Source of the DNA: Larix kaempferi
Lineage: Eukaryota > Streptophyta > Pinopsida > Pinales > Pinaceae
Direction: 5' to 3'
Assembly (NCBI GenBank): GCA_027924585.1
Contig: BSBM01000809.1
Location: forward strand, 1,567,001 to 1,631,000
Length of the DNA: 64,000 nt
The position numbers were made by a program, and so were the translations under genes. Shown in pieces: positions 56,520-64,000 of this stretch (position 1 is the stretch's first letter; each line of letters opens with the position of its first letter). Under the pieces are notes generated by a model. The model saw only the letters and a list, made by a program, of their open reading frames with translations. It was not told where the DNA came from and did no database searches.

Positions 56520-56630
56520 GTACAAAGGTCTGTATGAAGGGTTGAATGAAGGGTCGAATTACGATCTGAATGAGGTGACGAACGAGGCAAACGAATAACG
56601 ATCTGAATGAAGTGTCGAATGAAACATTAG
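56520..56630 (-). repeat. 12-nt periodic motif block, inverted
   Basis: On the minus strand about eight consecutive units near CATTCAGATCGT, CATTCAACCCTT, CATACAGACCTT repeat with a period close to 12. Plus-strand blocks of the same motif lie at 45890-45970, 46975-47035, 58108-58188, 58975-59065 and 60190-60255. Confidence 0.7.
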
Positions 56631-57203
56631 CTTGTAATGATATTAATAAGTGTGCTAAGATATTTAAAATTTTGATTTTTACTGATATATCTAATCTACT
56701 AATCATGTCAAGGATCAAATTAAATATCATCTTTGCATACTCATTTCATCCAATCAAATGAATTGATTAACCATCATATGGATAACATACAATTTTAATC
56801 CTCCATTAATTTTTATCGTGCGATCTATCGTTTCATTTATTAAGTCATCATGATTTTTTTTGTAATTTATGTCTATAATTTCATAATGAGGATTATGTTC
56901 AACCTGTCCAAAGTTTCACTTTGGACATGGTTGAACATATCATAGCTATGCGAATTCACTAACTCATGCAGTTCCATGACGGCACATGACTCAAGGTAAC
57001 TGAATGATAGTGTATCATTCGAACGTGCCAAATATTTCCCCACGATCATTCAGCCGCTCAAACGGATCTCAATTTAAACTTACCCCTACATAAATTCTGC
57101 TTCATATTGCTCATTTTCCATCCGCCCTGAACCTATCAAGCTCCATCCCCTACAATTTCACACATACTCTCTATCCATCTGCATCCTTCGACCTCTCTTC
57201 AAT

Positions 57204-58677
57204 ATGCCAATCCGTTACGAGCCTGGCAGTTACCAGGACCTCCTCCGCATTCCTGAATTTAAGGCATGTCGTGAAGTATTTTTGCAAGCCGGATGGGGTC
57301 CATTTCTTCACCTTCTTGACAGCCATGATGTCGAGGTTTCACTACTGTTTTCTAAGGGCTTCAATGGTAATACAATCAGGGTCGGCCATCTCACTTTTCC
57401 GGTGATGGAAGAATCCATTGCATCGGCCACGAAACTGCCCAGGGAAGGAGCCCGTTGGCACAAACATCTCTTTCGTCCATGGACAGAGCACGAATTTTCT
57501 CCTAAATCCGACTATCAACATGTTGCGGGTATGAAAGGGTTCCATAGGGAATGGGTTAAGCTTGAATACCTCGAGCCACTGACTGTCATTATCCATTTGA
57601 TCACTTGTGAGGGTAAGTTCACTCTTTTCAAAGCTTGCCACTTTAGGTTACTGGCACATTTTGTTAATGGTCAGGCTCTCAATTTTCCCTTCTATTTTAT
57701 GAAAAGTTTAGAGAAAATGTCAAGCCATGTTAGGAATAATACCATTAACCCCTCTGTAAGATTATACCACCACTGTTTGATCAAAACCATGATCACTCAC
57801 CAGTTGGAAGAAAAGGGGAAAACCTAGGAACGCTTTGTCTTTGAAGTCCTGAACCCTCTTATAGTTAAGAATCCTACAGTCAAATCCCCTACCTCTTGTA
57901 AACGTCATCATCTCCAAACCCGTGTAAACGAGCCGGCCCAAACCTCTGCCCAAGAAGAAAAGGTTACCAAATTTGTGCGGTTTGATGAAGACATCACATG
58001 AGAGTTGCATCTGGTCCATTCAACTTCCCCTCCTGAGTTTGTCCAAAAGGACATGAGCACGGAACCTCCACTTTTTTTCCAATACCCACCAAATCGAGGA
58101 AGGAAAACCATGCTTAGACCGTCGTCTAGACCGACATTCAGTCGATCATTCAACCTATCGTTCAGACGCAACATTCATCTAGTCCTGACGACCAGTTGAA
58201 TGACCATACCATTGAATCACCCCTCCTTGCATTAGCCAATGTGTCCGCCCGCTTACTTGAGACCCTCATTTTTGAATTTGCTCCTGCACACAATGAAGAC
58301 AGGGCTCTTGAAGAACATACTGTTGAACCTGAAATATTCCCAAGGGAGTTGAGTCCCCAAAAGGATCCTGAACATCATATAGAAAAATCCAATCCAAATC
58401 AGCAGGAAGTGGAAAGGTTGACCCAAGAAGTAGCACAACTAACAGACCAGAACTAGAGGAATGCTGAAATCATCTCTAGGCTTCGTGAAGAAAACAAAGA
58501 ATTGTGTGTGCAAGGAAAAACCATTGAAGTCTTAAATGACGCCAAAACAGCTTCCAACGTTTCTCTCTGGTTGAGGTATGATACCTTGAGGGATCAATTC
58601 AAGAAATTTCAGGCCAAATCTATGTCCTCCTCATCCAAGTCAAAGGTAGCTGCTACCGCAGCTCAGCCTTCTTCCTG
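57204..58677 (+). pseudogene. Gypsy 3 third ORF (env-position protein, function unknown)
   Basis: Starts at ATG 57204 (MPIRYEPGSYQDLLRIP). The N-terminal domain to about residue 205 reads FLQAGWGPFLHLLDSHDVEV, FPVMEESIASATKLPREGARW and HVAGMKGFHREWVKLEYLEP, a pattern (A-T-x-x-P-x-x-G-x-x-W) I recognise from ORFs of plant gypsy elements. A TAG at 57825-57827 ends the open part; a Pro/Ser-rich linker with a 12-nt repeat (58108-58188) follows, then a coiled-coil end: EVERLTQEVAQLTDQN, EIISRLREENKELC, ending near 58677. I see no signal peptide or membrane segment, so nothing supports an envelope role despite the position between pol and the LTR. Confidence 0.72.
58108..58188 (+). repeat. 12-nt periodic motif block in ORF3
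   Basis: AGACCGTCGTCT, AGACCGACATTC, AGTCGATCATTC, AACCTATCGTTC, AGACGCAACATTC run head to tail. A period of 12 keeps the protein frame, adding Arg/Ser/Phe-rich residues. Confidence 0.75.
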
Positions 58678-58720
58678 AATTTCTCTTCTTTTTGCTTAGT
58701 GGGACCTGGCATATCTCTGG

Positions 58721-58730
58721 TTTGGGGGAA
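58721..58730 (+). other. Gypsy 3 polypurine tract
   Basis: TTTGGGGGAA directly before the 3' LTR start. Confidence 0.8.
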
Positions 58731-60306
58731 TGTTGGTGTCCATTTTGTCACCACTTTTGATCATCAAGCACACTCTGATTGGCATTATTTTCACTATTTT
58801 TCTATGATAAGTCATTCTCTTTGCCATTCAGACCATCAAACAGACTCTGGTATGCGTTTATACGAAAATCATATGAATTATGAATAAATATTATAATTTT
58901 TATGGTTTATTGACTATCATCTCATATTTCTAGACATTTTTGGTATTTAGTTTTGGTTCTACAGGCTGCGGTTGTCAAATGGACCTTCATTCAGCAATGC
59001 GTTCATGTCGAGGATGTCCATCTGCATTCAACCCACCGTTTAGACCTTCATTCAACCTACGAAATCATCGGTTTGGATGCTTCTGACGAGTAAAGAAAAA
59101 AATGGAAAGGTGGGTTCTGTTAGTAACGTGGTTGTCGTGGTTGGTGAGCCCCTGTTCTAGAAGATTCACCCTCCTACTCACCTCGCTTGACAACGCATCT
59201 GCTGCTCACGTCAACACTCCAGAAGCTCCGCCTTTCCTATTTTCCCATCCTTACAGCACACACTTTTGCCCACGTCGGCGTTCCAGAAGCCCTCGTCCTC
59301 CCATGCTCACTCTGCCAATGCATTATCTACCCAAGATGGAAGGAAACCTACTCACAGTTGTTCATGTCAAAGGGAATGAACGTCGTGGACTTAGGAAGAC
59401 GCCTCTACGTTGTCGTAAACCACCATGCAGTCGTTTTTAAATCATTAAGACTTCTATTTTTAGAGAGGTCGACTATGTCGACCTTCTCTTTGATTGTAAT
59501 CTTATATATAGACGCCTCCTTTGGAGAAAACGAGAAAATAGATAATATACATACACGCTATCAGTAATTTGTAGAAACGCTTTGTAACTTTCTCAGTTAA
59601 TGGAAATTCCTGAATTCCATTGTTAATGTTCTTCTATTGGTGATTAGTGTGAGTTAAGCTCCAATATTTGATTACTGGGAAGGGACCCTCAACAACCAAA
59701 GGTTTTATTGTGTATATTTTGCATTTTCCTTTCTGCAAATAAATAGTTTTTTCATTTCCAATAATTGTATTTAACTGTGTGTTTCTGTAGCTGCTGTTTC
59801 ATTTCTTGTAATGTATTTCCTGTTGATAATTTAATTTACATTTACATAATTGATAATGACCAGTCAAGCATAGTTTTTCTTGTATTTTGCTTTCAGTCTT
59901 TTGCAATTAGATAGAGCTTAACTAGTTGTTGCTCTAGGTTTAGTTTATAATTAGAATTAGTTCTGTTAGTTTCTTTCCTGTAGCTGTAGGTTAGTTTCAT
60001 TCATATCTTAGTTTTATTTTATTATGTCATAGAAATAGTTCATTCCTTAGACAATTATTAGAATAGGTTACTTCTTGTTATCTTAGCTTGTAAACATTCT
60101 ATTCATTGATTCCTTGCACTGTAGGTTCATATGCATCAACCAATTGGCATTAAGATCATCCAATCTGCTTCTTTCCTTAGTTTAAATCATTTTCCTCCAT
60201 CAGGACTGTCATTCAGACCGTCTTTTAGACTGTTATCCAGATCGTCATATAGACTTTAATGCTTTCTGCATTGTTTTTTATGCTTAATTCGAATCCAGTT
60301 TCTTAG
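58731..60306 (+). mobile_element. Gypsy 3, 3' LTR (truncated)
   Basis: Matches 45644-47070 of the 5' LTR with frequent substitutions. It contains about 150 bp at 59776-59925 that the 5' LTR lacks; flanking sequence TTGTATTTA / TTAGATAGAGCTT is continuous in the 5' LTR, so a deletion there is likely. TATA at 59503-59510. The match stops at TTTCTTAG (60306). Confidence 0.85.
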
Positions 60307-61664
60307 TATATTGGAGAAAACTCACTATGGCTTGGGAATACCACAACAGATAGATGACTACCAGAAATCTACTCAATTCTCAAAACATGCTATTATAAAT
60401 GACAATGTTAAAACAATGGAGAAATGTAAGCAACCTCGATCCAACGTTTGATGTAGATCCCCGTTGGAGATTTCAATCTGCGCACATCCAAGCACTTGTA
60501 ATCTGCAAATTAGTCTTGACAGCCAATATCTAACAAGTACATGTGATATATAAATGACATTAACATTATAAATAACAATGGTCCATAATATCATAAGCAA
60601 ATGTAACCCAATGTATAATAAATGACATTCACACCATGAATGGATGAGAATATGAGTATTTCTATTAATGAACAAGAAGAAGTACAAATTGATACGACCT
60701 CTTGCCGGAAACCAATCTAAACCAAGATCTAGATCTATCCACTTGTGCCTCCACCACTTCAATCCTCCTTGAAAGGCAAACTCAAACTAGCAAGGAGTTT
60801 GGAAGGTGAACATAACTGGTTCACAACTACAAGGATCAATGAGTGTAGACTCAAGATAGGGCAAACATCCACTAGAGTGCCTTTACTCTTCTCTTCTTCT
60901 TCCCGTCCATAAGCCATATGTGCTCAATATATAGTCCTCTCAAAGGTAGGTGAAAGGACTCATCAAGACGTTACTTGGGCAGATGGAGAGCCAAAGGTCA
61001 CCCAATGACCGCTTTTTGGGAGTAAAAAGTAATAAAATAGTGGTTTTTACCATTTTACTTGATACCCACGGGCTATAGGGATGCAACTCGCGGGATGCAT
61101 GCTATAATGATGCAACATGTAGGTAGGAAAAAAAATAGGATAAACTGGTATCACTGAAGGATGAAAATGGATCTAAGTCACTGAAATGGATCCTACAGGC
61201 CAAAGAATGCTGAGGTTCACAGGGTGGAAGATTTCTGTGTAAAGTGGGTCCAGAAAATTATAAATAGTAATAAAATTTGTAATTTTCAATTCATTTGCAC
61301 TATTCACTATTTTGGAGTTAAGTGGTAAGTTTGCACCTGAAACTTCAAGCGCCGATCATGGGAGCTACGAGCAACCGTTCAACGAACCGTCTGGAGTAGG
61401 CTAGTGGTCACTGCCATACCTTTCATTTAAGTGCTTTTATTTCAATTTTGGTCAGTGGGATTTTTTGTTTGGCCAAGCCATAAATGGATTCGGTGCTACC
61501 CACTGGCTGTAAGTGTGCGGGTTGCGAGTAGGGAATCAAACACGCAGTCAAAAAATTGACTGCCCGCGTCTACCCGCAACTGTCTACAATATAGCACGAG
61601 GGTACGGCCGTGAAGAAGTTTTTAAACATGATACTGACTAAAATTTCTTGCTTTGCACTCCAGG
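60307..61664 (-). other. Probable 3' LTR and untranslated end of gypsy 4
   Basis: No coding frame. A minus-strand ACTATATATTGAGC at about 60930-60945 could be a TATA box of an LTR read leftward, with a purine-rich stretch AAGAAGAAGAGAAGAG after it. LTR borders are not clear to me; TGGAGAAAAC at 60314 may be the outer end. Position downstream of the minus-strand integrase and RNase H supports the idea. Confidence 0.4.
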
Positions 61665-62925
61665 ATGGTTCTAGAGTGGAGGGAGAGAGAGCATGACCAG
61701 GTAGATGAGGCCATGCGCAATGATTTTCAAGCACAACAAGCATTGCAAGCATGTGGCTTATATAAATACTGGAGTCTTAGGGGCTTAAGGGCCCAAAACC
61801 TACTACTCCATCATCTGATCAACTACTAGGATGTGGATGATCAACACTTCATCCTCGACGGGAAAACACTGACACTAGATTTAGAGGATATCTATTTCAT
61901 TATCGGTTTGTCCTGTAGAGGGGAAGTGGCTAGTCTTCGGTCATGGACCGTGGGTGGTGGGATCACTTTGCAAGACTACATAGTACGGTATTTTCCTGCC
62001 AACACACGAGTAGTAGGAAGTCAAGTGCCAGTCAACCTCATAACAGATTTGAGTACAAAGATCATTGTGGCTACTCTGGTGGAGATCACGGGATCCAAAG
62101 CACTACATCAGGCATCCAGACCAGTGATGTTCTATGCATCACAATGCTTGCAGCCTACTGTATTCGACTGGTGTCTATGAAGACACAACTGACGGAATGC
62201 AAAGAGCGGAAGGCCAAAAAATTTGGGTATGGTAGCATCCTCTGCAGTTTCTTCTTTGAGAGAGTTTCGGGACTTAGCCCGAGGGTGGATGTCCCTCCTC
62301 ACAGTCTCCGAGATCCAGCCTTGACCCGGTGGGATGAGATACTGACACGACAGGGTGGTGGCCATCTGGCGTCACCATATACTGAGGAGTTCTTTCACTA
62401 GTGGAACCGGCAGGTGATCTCTATAGAGGACTATCCCTATGTGGGGATAGAATTCAGACAGGACCGTGACATGGCACTCCCACCAGGCGCAGCTTTCAGA
62501 GACATCGATGAGTACTCTTTTGGTTTTTTGTTTTTAAATTTTTATGGATTTTTTTATTATAGTTGAAATGCAAAAAATATTTTTGGTGGTAATGTCATGT
62601 GTTAAAGGGTGACTGTTTGCTCGCAGACAAAGGCCCAGTGAGACCCAAGGGATTCCCGAGACATGGTCATCGGGGTAGAGATGAGGTGGCAGCAGATGCT
62701 GCAGCAGGGCGCACACTCAAGACGTTGCGGCGCAACATATCACGGATGGTTGACCGAGTACCACTGATAGAGGTATCCCGACTACCTGAGGCTATGCAGC
62801 GCCAGGTAGTGGGTGTTCTAGGTGAGAGGGTGCGGCTACTGCAGCGGATGGCCAACGCAGTACAGTACTACTATGAGACACATCCCGTGGAGTTGGCAGC
62901 TAGACCTCCTCGGAGGGAGTAGATA
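61665..62925 (+). pseudogene. Antisense two-exon ORF beside gypsy 4 pol
   Basis: Starts at ATG 61665 (MVLEWREREHDQVDEAMRND). A TAG at about 61828 replaces an expected Trp; then FILDGKTLTLDLEDIYFIIG, SCRGEVASLRSW, ITLQDYIVRYFPANTRVVGS and PVNLITDLSTKIIVATLVEI. A deletion with frame change lies near 62170; KKFGYGSILCSFFFERVSGL, DPALTRWDEILTRQGGG and IEDYPYVGIEFRQDRDMALP follow. Donor GTACTC at 62511 and acceptor CTCGCAG ending at 62626 suggest a 116-bp intron; exon 2 (KTLRRNISRMVDRVPLIEVS, LLQRMANAVQYYYETHP) ends at 62925. No known domain; the L-x-x-E-D-I-Y-F-x-x-G-L pattern resembles plant mobile-domain-like proteins. Antisense and 3' to pol is the place of extra ORFs in some Tat-type elements. 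Confidence 0.6.
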
Positions 62926-63099
62926 TCCCAGGGTCTCATCATGTTTTGTATCGATATGTATATTTTTGAGGGCTACAAGCTCCAGTCTTGTATGACACTA
63001 CCATTTTGGACATATTTATATATATATACAACTTTGGTTCTTGGTTCTACTACATGTGTGTATGGTACAAATGTATGAATGCCTTTGTATTTATGTGCT
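62926..63099. other. Short AT-rich spacer
   Basis: No gene seen between the antisense ORF and the RNase H fragment; contains a TATATATA stretch near 63020. Confidence 0.5.
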
Positions 63100-63500
63100 T
63101 CATGATGAATGTGACAAATGCCAATCTAATACATAGTTATCGTATGTATCAGATATATAATTATGACTTCTTGAAATGTGAATATATGTAATGGAAACAA
63201 AATGTCTCTCCAAGAGTTGTACCTTAAGGAATATCCGTAGTAATGTAGGGTCTCGTACATGGTACTTCCCATTCAGCTGAGACACAACTAGTTGTGAATC
63301 CAGGCAGACTTCTAAAGACTGGATGTCATGTGAAATGGCATCCCGAAGGAGCTCAACAATGGCACTATACTCAGCCACATTGTTAGATGTAGGACCGAGA
63401 CAAGCACCTCCTGAGGACACAACTAGATGGTCAGGTGAAAAGATAACCCAGGCAGCAGAAGCAAGCTACTGCATATGTCAGCTAGCACCATCTGCGAAAC
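63100..63500 (-). pseudogene. pol: Gypsy 4, additional RNase H domain after integrase
   Basis: The minus strand reads FADGAS (first Asp), AAWVIFSPDHLVVSSGGACL, PTSNNVAEYSAIVELLRDAI with the Glu, VCLDSQLVVSQLNGKYHVRD with the Asp, and ISRSHNYISDTYDNYVLDWH with a degenerate last Asp region. N-N-V-A-E-Y is diagnostic of the archaeal/plant-type RNase H found as a second RNase H in Tat-lineage gypsy elements. A stop follows GAS near 63475. It lies about 140 bp after the integrase end on the same strand, so the order is integrase then RNase H. Confidence 0.82.
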
Positions 63501-63640
63501 CTAAGAACGTAGGGCATCCCGCTGACATCTGTCAATCAAACAGAGTCTAATCAGTAGACCCAACAACCAAAAATGCAACCTAAACTATGTACAGAAGAAC
63601 CATACAATAGTGTACAAAAGTATCAGCCTGAACCAGAGGT

Positions 63641-64000
63641 TCAAGCGTAATACCGCTTGAGGTAGAGCCCATTTCTAGGCTCCTTCAAGACAACTCCCTC
63701 GTAATATTCTAACTCATAAGCTCCTTTTTCAAGGACACGCCTCACAATGTAAGGACTGTGCCACATGGGATTGAACTTGCCTGCCCCCAGGGGTTCTTTA
63801 GCTTGGTCATACAAGAGTACCAAGTCACCTTCAGCATATTGTCGGGGACGAACAGACCTATCATATTGAACCTTGACACGACGCTTGTTAACATCAATGG
63901 CCACAGCGGCATCTCGATGGTGTTCTTCAAGTTTCTCGAGGTGTACTAAACGTTGCTCAATCTCCGTCGTATCAGGGAGGAGTTCTATGGCTATCTTAAG
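63641..64000 (-). CDS. pol: Gypsy 4, integrase C-terminus (runs off the window)
   Basis: An open frame from the window edge to the stop near 63641: LPDTTEIEQRLVHLEKLEEH, VKVQYDRSVRPRQYAEGDLV, FNPMWHSPYIVRRVLEKGAY, ELEYYEGVVLKEPRNGLYLK. W-x-S-P-Y-I-V-R-R-V-L with K-G-A-Y is the GPY/F module with Ser for Gly. The catalytic core lies outside. No damage is seen in the visible 120 codons. Confidence 0.85.
   Translation of the reverse strand, partial: LKIAIELLPDTTEIEQRLVHLEKLEEHHRDAAVAIDVNKRRVKVQYDRSVRPRQYAEGDLVLLYDQAKEPLGAGKFNPMWHSPYIVRRVLEKGAYELEYYEGVVLKEPRNGLYLKRYYA

Larger units (their letters stand above)
54755..57203 (+). other. Gypsy 3 non-coding spacer between pol and ORF3
   Basis: About 2.4 kb without a convincing coding frame. 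It contains three hairpin-like repeats at 55608-55800, an inverted block of the 12-nt motif at about 56520-56630, a purine tract GGGGGAGGATC near 56272 and AT-rich DNA. Similar long spacers separate pol from the extra ORF in Athila-type elements. Confidence 0.6.
45644..60306 (+). mobile_element. Gypsy element 3, Athila-like, 3' LTR truncated
   Basis: 5' LTR 45644-48481, tRNA-Asp PBS, gag, protease, RT, RNase H, integrase, long spacer, a third ORF, purine tract TTTGGGGGAA and 3' LTR from 58731. The 3' LTR ends at about 60306, where it corresponds to 47070 of the 5' LTR; the rest is replaced by gypsy 4 DNA, so target duplication is lost. A large LTR, tRNA-Asp primer, YMDDFTVYG in RT and an ORF after pol fit the Athila lineage (inference). 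All ORFs carry stops. Confidence 0.9.

Noticed and set aside
57204-58677. Envelope-like protein in gypsy 3 because of its position
   Set aside because: No signal peptide, membrane segment or furin-like site is visible; the sequence is a soluble domain plus coiled coil.

Overview
The window is nuclear DNA of a land plant with a large, repeat-packed genome. It is AT-rich, has no bacterial gene layout, and is almost entirely degraded LTR retrotransposons with plant-type primer-binding sites (initiator tRNA-Met for the Copia elements, tRNA-Asp for two Ty3/gypsy elements) and short GT-AG introns. A conifer or other gymnosperm is my best guess, but no sequence here proves it. I see no intact single-copy host gene, rRNA, tRNA or CRISPR array.

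Layout, left to right. 243-6225: gypsy element 1 on the minus strand (5' LTR 5866-6225, degenerate tRNA-Asp PBS, gag, protease, RT), lost beyond RT. 6745-15243: gypsy element 2, minus strand (5' LTR 14260-15243, 2.2 kb leader, Pro/Gly-rich gag, protease, RT), also lost beyond RT. 15244-22416: complex repeats with a GGGCATTTT / GGCCACTTGG core, split by a coiled-coil ORF fragment and AT-rich DNA. 22417-34470: Copia element 1, plus strand, carrying a complete Copia element 2 (27632-32660, minus strand, perfect GATCC target duplication). 34471-34640: continuation of the GGGCATTTT repeats. 34981-37578: broken coiled-coil gene, plus strand. 38964-44673: minus-strand gene for which I can draw seven exons with GT-AG introns and consistent codon phases from exon 1 to the stop; it resembles a DNA-transposon transposase. 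45060-45643: GGGCATTTT repeats in the opposite orientation. 45644-60306: gypsy element 3, Athila-like, plus strand, with 2.8 kb LTRs and a third ORF after pol. 60307-64000: 3' end of gypsy element 4, minus strand (integrase C-terminus, then a second-type RNase H), with an antisense two-exon gene downstream of pol.

Nesting gives relative ages. Copia 1 sits in the GGGCATTTT repeats, Copia 2 sits in Copia 1, and gypsy 3 interrupts the right-hand GGGCATTTT block. With Copia 1 and gypsy 3 removed, two convergently transcribed genes (a coiled-coil protein and a transposase-like protein) lie between blocks of one repeat family in opposite orientations. That layout could be a long-armed two-gene DNA transposon, although another copy of the repeat inside intron 3 weakens the case. 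This is the most unusual structure in the window.

Nearly every coding region has nonsense codons and frameshifts, many of the CAG-to-TAG, CGA-to-TGA and TGG-to-TGA kind expected from deamination of methylated cytosine. Several catalytic residues are visibly changed: gypsy 3 protease Asp to Tyr, Copia 2 integrase Asp to Asn, Copia 2 RT YVDD to YVDG. All coordinates and difference counts were read by eye; family assignments come from motif recognition and not from a search.
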